From Microvirga sp. KLBC 81 (GTDB lineage Bacteria; Pseudomonadota; Alphaproteobacteria; Rhizobiales; Beijerinckiaceae): a DNA stretch of 64,000 bases. Both the position numbers and the translations under genes were made by a program. Every line of letters starts with the position of its first letter. Within the stretch, counting starts at the first letter, position 1. Below the pieces are notes generated by a model that searched no databases, had not been told where the DNA came from, and saw only the letters and a list, made by a program, of their open reading frames with translations. The stretch is from assembly GCF_003075415.1 (NCBI RefSeq), contig NZ_QDAH01000022.1, positions 1 to 64,000 of the forward strand. Reading direction: 5' to 3'. This document shows positions 9,227-20,097 of the stretch, piece after piece.

Positions 9227-10747
9227 TCATTGTCCGATCCTCGCCTGGCTCGCGAACCGCACGGCCTCTTCGGCCGCCCGGAACAGGGCCTTCGACTTGT
9301 TGATGCATTCCTGCTGCTCGGAGGCCGGATCGGAATCGTAGACGATGCCCGCGCCCGCCTGGACCGCCATGCGGCCGTCCTTCACCACGGCGGTGCGCAG
9401 CACGATGCAGGTATCCATCTCGCCATTGGCGCCGAAATAGCCGATGCAGCCGGCGTAGGGCCCGCGCTTGTCCTTCTCCAGCTCGTCGATGATCTGCATG
9501 GCGCGCACCTTCGGCGCACCGGAGACCGTTCCTGCCGGGAAGCCCGCGATCAGGGCGTCGAGCGCATCGAATGAGGGGTCGAGGCGACCTTCCACGTTCG
9601 ATACGATGTGCATCACCTGGCTGTAATATTCGAGGAAGAAGGAATCCGTGACCTGCACGGTGCCCATCTCCGCCACGCGGCCGACATCATTGCGTCCGAG
9701 ATCGAGGAGCATCAGGTGCTCGGCGCGCTCTTTCTGGTCGGCGAGCAGGCTTTCAGCATGCGCGCGATCCTCGGCCGCCGTCGCACCGCGCGGCCGCGTG
9801 CCGGCAATGGGGCGGATCGTGACCTTGCCGTCGCGTACCCGCACCAGGATCTCCGGCGAGGAGCAGACGATCTGGAAATCCTCAAAGTCGAGATAGCAGA
9901 GGAACGGAGCCGGATTGACCCGACGCAGCGACCGGTAGAGCGCGAAGGCAGGCAGGGGGAAGACTGACTCGAAGCGCTGGGAGAGCACCACCTGGAAGAT
10001 GTCGCCGGCGCGGATGTATTCCTTCGCCTTCGCCACCATGCCCTCGAACTCTTCCGGCGTGGTGTTCGACACCGGCGGATCGAAATGGACGGATGCGGGG
10101 TCGCTGCGATCCTCGATGGGCAGCGGCAGTTCGAGCGCCTGTGTCACCTCGTCGAGGCGCGAGAGCGCCGCCTCATAGGCCGCCTTTGAGGAAATGCCTG
10201 ATTGCGGGCGAACGGGGGTGATGAGCGAGATCTCATCCTTCACCGCGTCGAACACCACCATCACCGTCGGGCGGATGAGGATGGCGTCCGGCACTTTGAG
10301 CACGTCCGGGTTCGGCTCGGGCAGGCGCTCCATCATGCGCACCATGTCATAGCCGAGATAGCCGAACAGGCCTGCCGCCATGGGCGGAAGATCGTCTGAG
10401 AGCGGCAGGGCGCTTTCCTTGATCAGCGCGCGCAGGCTCTCGAGGGCAGGGCGCTCGTCTGTGACGAAGTGCCTGTCGCGGGTGAGAGCATTCCGGTCGA
10501 TGGAAGCGACGCCATCCTGGCATCGCCACACGAGATCCGGATCGAGACCGATCATCGAGAAGCGCCCGCGCGTAGCGCCGCCCTCGACGGATTCCAGCAG
10601 AAAGGCCGAGCCCTTCCGATGGTGCCGCAGCTTGATGAAAGCTGCGACGGGAGTGAGAAGATCGCCGACGAGAGTGGCGCGCAGGACACCTGCCTCGCCA
10701 TCCTTATAAGCCTTCGCAAAAGTCTCGAAATCGGGCGCAATGCTCAT
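9227..10747 (-). CDS. trpE: Anthranilate synthase component I
   Basis: Makes anthranilate from chorismate with TrpG-supplied ammonia; 506 aa. An N-terminal regulatory domain (LLESVEGGATRGRFSMIG, containing the LLES tryptophan-feedback motif) precedes the chorismate-binding domain with PIAGTRPRGAT, LGRNDVGRVA, FPAGTVSGAPKVRAM and CIVLRTAV. The start is 3 bp after the ppiD stop, so trpE is transcribed through from ppiD. No trp leader peptide or attenuator can fit upstream, unlike the attenuated trpE(G) of Rhizobium. Control must therefore be by feedback inhibition or from further upstream. Confidence 0.97.
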   Translation of the reverse strand: MSIAPDFETFAKAYKDGEAGVLRATLVGDLLTPVAAFIKLRHHRKGSAFLLESVEGGATRGRFSMIGLDPDLVWRCQDGVASIDRNALTRDRHFVTDERPALESLRALIKESALPLSDDLPPMAAGLFGYLGYDMVRMMERLPEPNPDVLKVPDAILIRPTVMVVFDAVKDEISLITPVRPQSGISSKAAYEAALSRLDEVTQALELPLPIEDRSDPASVHFDPPVSNTTPEEFEGMVAKAKEYIRAGDIFQVVLSQRFESVFPLPAFALYRSLRRVNPAPFLCYLDFEDFQIVCSSPEILVRVRDGKVTIRPIAGTRPRGATAAEDRAHAESLLADQKERAEHLMLLDLGRNDVGRVAEMGTVQVTDSFFLEYYSQVMHIVSNVEGRLDPSFDALDALIAGFPAGTVSGAPKVRAMQIIDELEKDKRGPYAGCIGYFGANGEMDTCIVLRTAVVKDGRMAVQAGAGIVYDSDPASEQQECINKSKALFRAAEEAVRFASQARIGQ

Positions 10748-10750
10748 GGA

Positions 10751-12649
10751 TTAGTATTCGCCGCTGCCGATGGCCTGCTGCAGCGCCTGCTGGTTGATGG
10801 TGACACCGAGATCCTGGCGGGCTTGGGCAATGTACTGGTTGATGAGATCGTCGGCCATGCCGTTGCGCAACTGGTTCTCGATGTTCTGCGCCTGCTGCGT
10901 CGTGGTGGCGAGCGGCGGCATGGTGGCAGCCGTGACCTTGAACACGGCGCGAGTGTCGGCGGCATTCGTCGCATTGCCTGCCTCGCCCACGGGGGTGGCG
11001 AAGATACGGTTCACGGTCTCGGCGGAGAGGTCATCCTTGGCGGAGCCGCGCGCAAGATCGGCCACGGTCTTGGCTTGCGCATTCACTTCCTGCGCCAAAG
11101 CCTCGATGGTCTCGCCCTTCTCGATACGCTCCGTCAGCTGACGTGCCTTCTCGGAGAGGCGCTGAGCCACCTGGTCCTCACGCCATTGCGTGGCCACCTG
11201 ATCGCGCACTTCGTCGAGGGTCTTCTCGCGAGAGGGCTCGATTCCGGTCACGTCGTACCAAACATACCCGGAGCCAACCCGCAGGGCTTCGTTGTCGACG
11301 CCGATGTCGGAGGCAAAGGCCGCCTTGGACACGGCATCGCGCTCTGGCATGTTCACCGGATTGCCGGCTTTGTCCCGGCCCTGAGCGTCCATGGCCGGGA
11401 CCTGAACCAAGGTCAGGCCCTTTTCCTTGGCGATATCAGCGAGCGGCTTCGCACCGGCGCGCAGATCCTCGATCTCATCGTGGATCTTCTCGATCTGGCT
11501 CTGGGCGCGCTCGCGAGCGACCTCCTGGCGGATCTCAGCGGCCACCTCTTCGAAGGCGCGGACGGATTCCGGTTGGATCTGCGTGACGCGCAGGATCACC
11601 GGGCCGAAACGGCCTTGAATCGGTTCGCTCACGCCGCCCTGCGGGAGGCTGAAGGCGGCATCGGCCACGGCGGAATCGAGCATCTCGGCCTTCGTGAAGG
11701 TGCCGAGCTCCAGGCCCGAAGCGGAAACGCCGCGCTCGGTGGCAACGACTGCGAAATCCGCGCCTTCCTTGATCTTGGTCGAAGCGGCCTGCGCATCCTC
11801 CATCGAGGTGAAGGGGATCTGCTGGATCGCGCGGCGTTCCGGCTGGCCGTATTTCGCCTTCTGCTGCTCATAACGCTGGCGGGCGTCGGCATCCGAAACG
11901 GCGTCGGGCTTGGCGATGGAAGCGGCATCGAGCGCCATCACGTTGACCGCCCGGTATTCGGGAGCCCGGTAGGTGCCCTTGCGCTCCTCGTAGAAGCTCT
12001 GCAGCTGCTCGTTGGTGGGAGCGGGGATATCGCCCGCGAGAGCCGCGGTGAGCATGAGATAGGCAGCGCTGCGGCGCTCGCTTGTATAGCGGTGCAGGGC
12101 CTCCTTCGCGGCTGCCGGAACCGGGACGTCGCCGGCAATCGCCTCGGCGAGGTGGAGGCGCGTCATAGCGGCGCGCTGCTCCTGCACGAAGCCGGTCTCG
12201 GCGAGGCCCGCATTGCGCAGCGCCTGATCGAACAGGGCACGGTTGAACTGTCCGTCCGCCCCCTTGAAGGCGGGGTTCTCCATGATCGAGCTGGCGACGA
12301 GCTCGTCGGAGACGGAGAGCCCCAAGCGCTTGGCCTCCTCGGCCATCACGGCCTCGGTGACGAGGGTGTTGATCACCTGCTGGTCCAGGCCGAGCATGCG
12401 GGCCTGCTCGGGGGTGATCACCGTTCGGAACTGGCGGCCCAGCTGCTGAAGCTGGTTGGTATAGGCGTTGCGAACCTGGTTGATGGAGATGGAGGTGTCG
12501 CCGACCTCCGCCACTGTCGAAGCCGGTTGGCCGCGGAAGATGTCACCAATTCCCCAGATCGCGAAGCTGATGATCAACCCCGCGAAAAATACGGTAGCGA
12601 TGATTTTGCCGACCAGGGTCTGCCCAGCCTTGCGCATGTTCCGAAGCAT
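10751..12649 (-). CDS. ppiD: PpiD/SurA-like membrane-anchored peptidyl-prolyl isomerase
   Basis: 632-aa periplasmic folding factor anchored by one N-terminal helix (about 14-33, TLVGKIIATVFFAGLIISFA). After it come a SurA_N-type region (AEVGDTSISINQV...) and a parvulin-type domain around 250-360 (AIQQIPFTS..., FAVVATERGVSASG, PQGGVSEPIQGRFG), then a long coiled, degenerate second half. This matches PpiD, which assists outer-membrane and secreted proteins leaving the Sec translocon. First gene of the minus-strand run leading into trpEGDC-moaC-moeA; it diverges from tpiA with 135 bp between starts, where the operon promoter must lie. The ATG at 12647-12649 is the natural start because the anchor helix follows closely. 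Confidence 0.88.
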   Translation of the reverse strand: MLRNMRKAGQTLVGKIIATVFFAGLIISFAIWGIGDIFRGQPASTVAEVGDTSISINQVRNAYTNQLQQLGRQFRTVITPEQARMLGLDQQVINTLVTEAVMAEEAKRLGLSVSDELVASSIMENPAFKGADGQFNRALFDQALRNAGLAETGFVQEQRAAMTRLHLAEAIAGDVPVPAAAKEALHRYTSERRSAAYLMLTAALAGDIPAPTNEQLQSFYEERKGTYRAPEYRAVNVMALDAASIAKPDAVSDADARQRYEQQKAKYGQPERRAIQQIPFTSMEDAQAASTKIKEGADFAVVATERGVSASGLELGTFTKAEMLDSAVADAAFSLPQGGVSEPIQGRFGPVILRVTQIQPESVRAFEEVAAEIRQEVARERAQSQIEKIHDEIEDLRAGAKPLADIAKEKGLTLVQVPAMDAQGRDKAGNPVNMPERDAVSKAAFASDIGVDNEALRVGSGYVWYDVTGIEPSREKTLDEVRDQVATQWREDQVAQRLSEKARQLTERIEKGETIEALAQEVNAQAKTVADLARGSAKDDLSAETVNRIFATPVGEAGNATNAADTRAVFKVTAATMPPLATTTQQAQNIENQLRNGMADDLINQYIAQARQDLGVTINQQALQQAIGSGEY

Positions 12650-12784
12650 CGTGAACCCGTTCTCAAAAAACTCGTTTAACAGGCCGATAGCCCATCAAAG
12701 GCCCGGGGAAAAGGGCAAGTCCGATTGAAAGAGGCCTTAAGCCTCTGCTACTGCCAAGTTATCAAGCATGACAGGAGTCCTGGA

Positions 12785-13552
12785 ATGAGCGTCGAATGGC
12801 CGCGCCCGTTGGTGGCGGGGAACTGGAAAATGAACGGGCTCAAGTCCTCGAGCGAGGTCTTGAGCGAGATTCAGGTTGGCTATACCCCAGGCCTGAAGGC
12901 CAAGGTCGACCTCGTGGTCTGCCCACCGGCAACCCTTGTGCACAGTTTTGCAGTCGCCTGCGTCGGCTCCCGAGTGGGTATCGGCGGTCAGGATTGCCAT
13001 GCCAAGGAATCGGGCGCTTTCACGGGCGATCTTTCGGCTGAGATGCTGGCCGATGCCGGCGCAACCTATGTGATCGTCGGCCATTCCGAGCGCCGCCAGT
13101 ACCACAAGGAAAAGGATGCCGATGTCTGCGCCAAGGCCGTCGCGGCCCATCGTGCGGGTCTGACGGCCATCGTCTGCGTGGGCGAGACCCGGGAGGAGCG
13201 TGAGGCCGGCAAGACGCTCGCCGTCGTTCGCAGGCAGCTGCGCGGCTCGATCCCGGTCGATTCCAACAGCCACAACCTTGTGATCGCCTATGAGCCCGTC
13301 TGGGCCATCGGCACGGGCCTGACCCCAACGGCGGCAGACGTGGCCGAGGTGCACGCTGCCATCCGTGAGGAACTGCGCCGCCTCGTCGGTAAGGCCGACC
13401 ATTCGATAGTGCGCATCCTCTATGGCGGCTCCGTGAAGCCTTCGAACGCCACGGAGCTGATGTCTGTGGAGAACGTGAACGGCGCCCTTGTGGGCGGGGC
13501 GAGCCTGATTGCCGCCGATTTCCTGGCGATTGCCGGGGCTTATCTGGGATAG
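12785..13552 (+). CDS. tpiA: Triosephosphate isomerase
   Basis: Interconverts DHAP and glyceraldehyde-3-phosphate. 255 aa from the ATG at 12785, chosen because GNWKMNG (Lys15) follows directly; an upstream in-frame ATG at 12725 would add a non-conserved tail. The catalytic His is in VGHSERR (about 100) and the catalytic Glu in [11 protein letters not shown] (about 170); the phosphate loop YGGSVKPSN is intact. First plus-strand gene of the tpiA-secG-pyrG series. Its 3' flank holds a 22-bp perfect hairpin (13564-13614). Confidence 0.97.
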   Translation: MSVEWPRPLVAGNWKMNGLKSSSEVLSEIQVGYTPGLKAKVDLVVCPPATLVHSFAVACVGSRVGIGGQDCHAKESGAFTGDLSAEMLADAGATYVIVGHSERRQYHKEKDADVCAKAVAAHRAGLTAIVCVGETREEREAGKTLAVVRRQLRGSIPVDSNSHNLVIAYEPVWAIGTGLTPTAADVAEVHAAIREELRRLVGKADHSIVRILYGGSVKPSNATELMSVENVNGALVGGASLIAADFLAIAGAYLG

Positions 13553-13563
13553 TCCTTAACCGC

Positions 13564-13614
13564 GCACCCAGCCCGTCATGGCCGGCGTAAGTCCGGCCAT
13601 GACGGGCTGGGTGC
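13564..13614. repeat. GTCATGGCCGG repeat, copy 1: 22-bp perfect hairpin after tpiA
   Basis: Positions 13564-13585 pair perfectly with 13593-13614 around a 7-nt loop. It contains the core GTCATGGCCGG/CCGGCCATGAC shared with six other sites in the window, but here as one uninterrupted hairpin. There is no T-run behind it, so it is a repeat rather than a classical terminator, though it may still stop or stabilise the tpiA transcript. Confidence 0.85.
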
Positions 13615-13739
13615 TTCAACAATAAAAGCGCCCTTGCGGGTCTTTGATCCTGCGCCCACCTATGCTACAGGCCGCCGCAACGAACGGATTGCGAGCGGCT
13701 GACGCGTTTCAAGCGCAGCCGCTTGAGGTTTTTGGAACG

Positions 13740-14156
13740 ATGCAAACAGTTCTCATCATTGTCCACCTGATCATCGTGCTCGCCTTGATCGGCGTGGTTC
13801 TCCTGCAGCGCTCCGAAGGCGGCGGCATGGGCCTCGGCGGCGGCGGCGGCGGTGTGTCGGGCTTCATGACGGGCCGTGGCCAGGCCAACGCGCTCACCCG
13901 TGCCACGGCGGTTCTCGCCGGCCTGTTCTTCCTGACGAGCATCGCGTTGACCGTCATGGCGACCACCGGCCGCGGTCCTCGTTCGATTCTTGATGGCGCT
14001 GCCCCGACGGCTCCGGCCGGCCAGCAGACTCCCGCGGCCCCGCAGGGTGGCAACGTGCTCGAGCAGCTGCAACGCCTTCAGGGTGACCAGCCGGCGGCTC
14101 CGGCAACTCCGGCTCCTGGCGCTCCGGCGCCGGCGCCCGCAGCGCCTCAGCAGTAA
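13740..14156 (+). CDS. secG: SecG preprotein translocase subunit
   Basis: Small integral membrane component of the SecYEG channel; 138 aa. Two transmembrane helices (about 3-23 and 54-75) flank the conserved LLQRSEGGGMGLGGGGGG motif. The C-terminal 60 residues are Pro/Ala/Gln rich and cytoplasmic-like, a common alphaproteobacterial extension. The ATG at 13740 is preferred over an upstream in-frame ATG at 13644 because SecG begins directly with the first helix. It sits between tpiA and pyrG, the classical alphaproteobacterial position, with its own terminator. Confidence 0.95.
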   Translation: MQTVLIIVHLIIVLALIGVVLLQRSEGGGMGLGGGGGGVSGFMTGRGQANALTRATAVLAGLFFLTSIALTVMATTGRGPRSILDGAAPTAPAGQQTPAAPQGGNVLEQLQRLQGDQPAAPATPAPGAPAPAPAAPQQ

Positions 14157-14166
14157 GCCGAGCAGC

Positions 14167-14194
14167 AGGGCCGGAACTCCGGCCCTCTTCTTTT
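14167..14194 (+). terminator. Rho-independent terminator after secG
   Basis: An 8-bp GC stem (14167-14174 with 14179-14186), 4-nt loop, then CTTCTTTT. It begins 10 bp past the secG stop. Confidence 0.85.
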
Positions 14195-14256
14195 GTGGAT
14201 GGTTTTGGAGTGGCACGATTCGCGATTGCGAATCGGCGCTCCTTATTGATGGATAG

Positions 14257-15891
<1,635 letters not shown>

Positions 15892-15921
15892 CGCACGAAC
15901 GGAAGAGATCGATTTGTTCGA

Positions 15922-15961
15922 GGCCATGGCTGAGCGCAACTCAGCCATGGCCTGTTTCTTT
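15922..15961 (+). terminator. Strong terminator after pyrG
   Basis: A 13-bp perfect stem (15922-15934 with 15940-15952), 5-nt loop, then TGTTTCTTT. It occupies almost the whole space between pyrG and the convergent RTX gene, whose stop codon abuts its 3' edge. Confidence 0.9.
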
Positions 15962-18435
15962 CAGATCCCGACGAAGTCGTGGTGGTAGAGGGTCGGCTTG
16001 TTGGTCAGCGTGGCGATCTTCACGGCGGCGATCCGGCCGCTGCCGTCGGCGTCGTAGTACACGCCGCCCGTGCCCTTGTCGTAGAGGATGCGGTCGTCCG
16101 CGTCCTTGGCCACCTTGCCCAGAACGAACGCCTTGCTCGGCAGGGTGCCCGTCGGCAGCGTCTTGAAGATCGTGCGCTTGAGCAGGAACGTGTCGTAACG
16201 CGACGAGAAGTCGGTGATCGCGTCCGGGTAGAGTCGGTTGGGCGTGACATCGAACAGGAACTTGTCACTGCCGCTGTTGCCGGTCAGCGTGTCCTTGCCG
16301 GTGCCGCCCGAGAGGGTGTCGTTGCCACCCCCGCCGACCAGGGTGTCGTTGCCGGCGCCGCCACCCAGGCGGTCATTGCCAACACCGCCGACGAATTTGT
16401 CCGCAGCACTGCTTCCAGACGTTAGTTCGACGGTGAGATCGGCCACGGTGACGGTCAGATCCTTCTCAAAGCTCAGCCCGCCGGCATCCTTGACGCTGAC
16501 CTTGATCTGATAGGAGGACACTTGCTCGTAATCGAGCAAGACAGGGTTTTTCACCACAATCTGGTTGCCGCTGAGCGCAAAGCGGCCGCCCGCGTCGTCG
16601 AGCAAGGTATAGTCGAATTCATCCCAGGTATTCGGATCCTCGGCTTGCAGAGTTCCTACGACGGTGCCTGCGCCGGAAAGCTCCAGGACGGTCCCTCCTG
16701 AAAGATCGATATCGGTTGGTTGGGCATTGGCATAGGTGCCACTGATGTCCGTCACCGCTTCGATGCCGTGCTGGAAGAGCAGACCGCGCTCGCGAACGGT
16801 GAAAGCATCCCCAACGAGGATCACTCTGTCTGCCGTGCCGGCTGTTCCATCCAGCAAGAATGCGGCGGTCTTGTCGTTGAGCGTGACATTCGTTCCGGCA
16901 GCATCAGTCAGCGCGATGCCGACATTCAGAAACATCTTGTTGCTCAGGTCAAAGGCATTGCCGGAGAGGCGGAGCGCATTGGTTCCACCACGTCCGTCGA
17001 TCACGGCGAACTCAGCCAGCCGGGCCGCGTTCGCGACGATTGTGTCATTGCCCGCCGAACCGCGAATGACTTCGAAGCCGGACAAGGCCGCCGCAACGGT
17101 CAGGTCCAAGGTTCCGGCCTCTGCCATGGCAAGCGTATCGACTCCGCCATTGCCGAAAACCCTGTCGCCGGCATTGAGCGTTGTTGGCACCACGGAAAGA
17201 GTCTCGCTGACATCGGCACCAACAGCGATATCGCTGCTGTTGGTGAGCGTCTCGCTGGAAGTTGGCGAGAAATGGCGCACGAAAACATCCGGGCCGGCGG
17301 TTGCCTGACTATAGGAGGTGTAGGCGACCAGCCAGCTTCCGTCGGCCAAGGCGGTGACTTGAGGGGTGTATTGATCGGCTATGACCGTTGTCGCCACGAG
17401 GGTTTCGCCACCGATGGGTGACCCATCCGCGAAATAACGCTGCTGGTAGATACCGACACCCGACCCATCCTGCATGTCGGATTCCCAAGTGACGACCCAG
17501 CTTCCGTCGGCCAGTCCAGCGACGCTCGGATTCTTTTGATCGGCAGCGATCGTTGTGTTGACTCTGGTTATCGCGCCGACCGGATCGCCATCGCTGTCAA
17601 AGCGCTGCTGATAGATGCCGCGCCCCCAGCCGTCCTTATTGTTCATGATCTCCCAGGCGACGACCCATCCGCCGTCGGAAAGAGCTGCCACGCTGGATTC
17701 AGATCCAAAAAGATTCGTACTAGAGGATGAGTAGACGGTGATGTCGTCTCCAACGGGATCCCCATTCTTGTCATACCGCCGCTGCCGGATATCGCCGGAC
17801 TCCCACGTGACGATCCATCCGCCGTCTGCAAGGGTCGTTACGCTAGGGCTCTCCTGAGAATTGACGGCGAACGTATTGACCTGTGTCTCCCCTCCGATCG
17901 CCGTGCCGTCCCGGGCGTAGCGCTGCTGATAGATCTCCTGGCCACTGGATCCCGGGCCTTGCCAGGTAACGACCCAGCCTCCGCCCGTGCCGTCAGGAGC
18001 CAGCGGAAGCACGGTGACGCTGGGGTACAGCTGGTCACCCGTTGTCGTGGTATTGATCAGCCGGTCCTGCGGGTTATTCGAACTGTCTAGAAACTGGGGC
18101 GCACCGTCCGCATCGAAACGCTGCTGATAGATCCCGTAGCCCGATCCATCTTGGTTGCGAGAGTGCCAGGTGGCGAGCCAGCCACCACCGGGCAGCGCCG
18201 TCAGGACAGGGGCCTGCTGAGAGTCCGTGCCGGTCACGTTGATCTTCGTCTCTACGCCGACCGGATCACCTTGAGCATCGTAGCGCTGCTGGTAGAGGTC
18301 GATACCCACGCCCACTCCTACCCAGGCCACAACCCAGCCCTCGGCGAGCACGGTTATGCTTGGGCTGTCCTGAGTGCCTCCCGTAACCGTGTTGATCAAG
18401 ATTTCCGGGCCGGCATTGATCACGGATATCGTCAT
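15961..18435 (-). CDS. RTX-type secreted protein with seven tryptophan-rich repeats
   Basis: 824 aa, no classical signal peptide. Residues about 18-390 hold seven divergent repeats of roughly 45-60 residues with the pattern SPSVT-LADGGWVVTWES...GIYQQRYDxDGxPVG. A region with VSETLSVVPTTL and SGFEVIRGSAGNDTIVANA follows, then a cadherin-like segment (about 575-680), then glycine-rich nonapeptides GGxGNDTL (about 684-726) that bind calcium in RTX proteins. The last 98 residues end in the DADD-ILYD...YYDADGSG cassette shared with the two other RTX proteins here. Such a C-terminus is expected to direct type I secretion, but no ABC/MFP genes are nearby. The biological role is unknown; surface adhesion or matrix function is inference. 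The ATG at 18433-18435 is the first in frame. Confidence 0.85.
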   Translation of the reverse strand: MTISVINAGPEILINTVTGGTQDSPSITVLAEGWVVAWVGVGVGIDLYQQRYDAQGDPVGVETKINVTGTDSQQAPVLTALPGGGWLATWHSRNQDGSGYGIYQQRFDADGAPQFLDSSNNPQDRLINTTTTGDQLYPSVTVLPLAPDGTGGGWVVTWQGPGSSGQEIYQQRYARDGTAIGGETQVNTFAVNSQESPSVTTLADGGWIVTWESGDIRQRRYDKNGDPVGDDITVYSSSSTNLFGSESSVAALSDGGWVVAWEIMNNKDGWGRGIYQQRFDSDGDPVGAITRVNTTIAADQKNPSVAGLADGSWVVTWESDMQDGSGVGIYQQRYFADGSPIGGETLVATTVIADQYTPQVTALADGSWLVAYTSYSQATAGPDVFVRHFSPTSSETLTNSSDIAVGADVSETLSVVPTTLNAGDRVFGNGGVDTLAMAEAGTLDLTVAAALSGFEVIRGSAGNDTIVANAARLAEFAVIDGRGGTNALRLSGNAFDLSNKMFLNVGIALTDAAGTNVTLNDKTAAFLLDGTAGTADRVILVGDAFTVRERGLLFQHGIEAVTDISGTYANAQPTDIDLSGGTVLELSGAGTVVGTLQAEDPNTWDEFDYTLLDDAGGRFALSGNQIVVKNPVLLDYEQVSSYQIKVSVKDAGGLSFEKDLTVTVADLTVELTSGSSAADKFVGGVGNDRLGGGAGNDTLVGGGGNDTLSGGTGKDTLTGNSGSDKFLFDVTPNRLYPDAITDFSSRYDTFLLKRTIFKTLPTGTLPSKAFVLGKVAKDADDRILYDKGTGGVYYDADGSGRIAAVKIATLTNKPTLYHHDFVGI

Positions 18436-18598
18436 GTGGTCTCTCGTTCCTAGCTGATTCTCCTGTCCAGCCCGCAGACCGGAAGGAACAGGATGCTGTT
18501 ATATTACAGCGATGCCTGTCTGCAACTCGCATTAGCAACGCTGTTCTCCACTTCAGCGTCCTTGCCGTCGCACCCTTGAGGCCCCACATAGAGGCTCC

Positions 18599-19462
18599 AT
18601 GACCCGCCGGATCGATCACCTCGTCATTGCCGTTCACGACCTCGACAAAGCCGCCGACTTCTATCGGCGTCTTGGTTTTCAGGTCGGCACGCGCAACCGG
18701 CATTCCTGGGGCACGGAAAACCGGATCATTCAATTTCCCGGAACTTTCCTCGAGCTGATCACGGTGGGCGAGGGGGCTCGGATCCCGCCGCACAAGCCCG
18801 GGCATTTCAGCTTCGGTGCCTTCGTTCAGGATTACCTGCGGGATCGCGAAGGTCTCGCGATGCTCGTGCTCGACAGCCATGATGCCAAGGAAGACGCGAA
18901 CTCCTTCGCCGAGAAGGGCATCGGCTCGTTCGAGCCGTTCCATTTCGAGCGCAGCGGCAAGAGGCCTGACGGAAGCGAAACCAAGGTGGCTTTCACGCTC
19001 GCCTTCGCGGCGGACCCGATTGCGCCGAAGGCAGGTTTCTTCGTGTGTCAGCAGCATTATCCAGAGAATTTCTGGAACCCGGCTTTTCAGGTCCATGAAA
19101 ATGGGGCCACGGGTGTGGCGACGGTCGCCCTCGCGATACCAGAGCCGGATCACTGCAAGAAGTTCCTGACGGACTTCACCGGCTCAATTCCGACCTCTCC
19201 GGCCTTGCATGATCTCTCATTCCGACTCGCTGATGCGCATCTCGATGTGATGACCCCGGACGATGCGGGCGAAACCTATATCTCGGTCGAAGCCGAGCTG
19301 GATCAGCCATCGTTTGTCGCATTCGCCGTGCGTGTGGAAGACATTCACAATCAGGCCAAGCGCCTCGATGCGGCGGAAGTTCCATACCAGCATGTGGGGA
19401 GCCGGCTTGTCGTGCCGGCGAGTGCGGCCTTCGGCGTCGCGATAGCCTTCGAGGCTGCATAA
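18599..19462 (+). CDS. VOC-family protein (glyoxalase-like domain)
   Basis: 287 aa, cytoplasmic. It begins with TRRIDHLVIAVHDLDKAADFYRRLGF, the beta-alpha-beta-beta opening of the vicinal oxygen chelate fold with its first metal-ligand His. A second, weaker module follows (from VATVALAIPEPDHCKKF), so it matches the Glyoxalase-like domain (Glyoxalase_3) group rather than lactoylglutathione lyase. The substrate cannot be named. Divergent from the RTX gene (163 bp between starts) and 54 bp upstream of the DUF350 gene, possibly in one transcript. Confidence 0.85.
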   Translation: MTRRIDHLVIAVHDLDKAADFYRRLGFQVGTRNRHSWGTENRIIQFPGTFLELITVGEGARIPPHKPGHFSFGAFVQDYLRDREGLAMLVLDSHDAKEDANSFAEKGIGSFEPFHFERSGKRPDGSETKVAFTLAFAADPIAPKAGFFVCQQHYPENFWNPAFQVHENGATGVATVALAIPEPDHCKKFLTDFTGSIPTSPALHDLSFRLADAHLDVMTPDDAGETYISVEAELDQPSFVAFAVRVEDIHNQAKRLDAAEVPYQHVGSRLVVPASAAFGVAIAFEAA

Positions 19463-19516
19463 TAAATTAACCATAGCCCTGTAACGATATAAGAAGTTAA
19501 CCGTAAGGGGCTGATC

Positions 19517-19918
19517 ATGACTTCAATTCTGGCGGGCTTGCTCGACTTCCTGATCTTCTTCGTCATCGCCATTGCGCTCGTGGCGCTGTATCTCGGTACC
19601 TACACGGTTGCGACGATGCACAACGAGTTCACCCTGATCCGCCAGAACGTGATCTCGGCCTCGACAGCCCTAGGCTTCAGCCTCGTCGGCTTTGCTCTTC
19701 CTCTCGGCAGCGCCATCGTGCATGCGCAGGGGATTCCCGACCTGCTCGTCTGGGGCCTCGTGGCACTGGCGGTTCAGATCGTCGTGTACTGGCTCGTGCG
19801 TATCGTGATGCCGAATCTCTCCCAGCGGATCGCTTCCGGCGAGATGGCCGCGGCCCTGTTCTTGGGGGCAGCCTCGCTGTCGGCGGGCATCATCAACGCG
19901 GCGTCGATGACGTTCTGA
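19517..19918 (+). CDS. DUF350 (UPF0719) family inner-membrane protein
   Basis: 133 aa with four predicted membrane helices (about 8-30, 45-70, 73-95, 108-130). The duplicated DUF350 arrangement is visible: NEFTLIRQNVISASTALGFSLVGFALPLGSAI, then a second hydrophobic module with ALFLGAASLSAGIINAASMT. Family members (YjfL-like) have no established biochemical role. It sits between the VOC gene and kdsA. The preceding sequence AAGTTAACCGTAAGGGG offers a GGGG-type ribosome site. Confidence 0.85.
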   Translation: MTSILAGLLDFLIFFVIAIALVALYLGTYTVATMHNEFTLIRQNVISASTALGFSLVGFALPLGSAIVHAQGIPDLLVWGLVALAVQIVVYWLVRIVMPNLSQRIASGEMAAALFLGAASLSAGIINAASMTF

Positions 19919-20097
19919 CAGGCTCGTGTCATCCCTGGTGGTGCGAAAGGATCCGGAAGGGGATCCATAATAGCACAGTGCCTGAACGTGGATTCCCTTC
20001 CCCTCCATTGCGCTCCGGCCGGGAATGACACCGGAGCGGACTGGTTATGATGCATCACCGCTTTTCGTCTTGGCCGAAACAGGTTAGGTGAAGGTTC

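Noticed and set aside
7990-9303. 437-aa plus-strand frame opposite trpD/trpG
   Set aside because: Antisense to two certain trp genes, with no domain or ribosome site.
10469-12679. 736-aa plus-strand frame opposite ppiD and the trpE start
   Set aside because: Antisense shadow of two certain genes with no recognisable domain; long antisense frames are common in GC-rich genomes.
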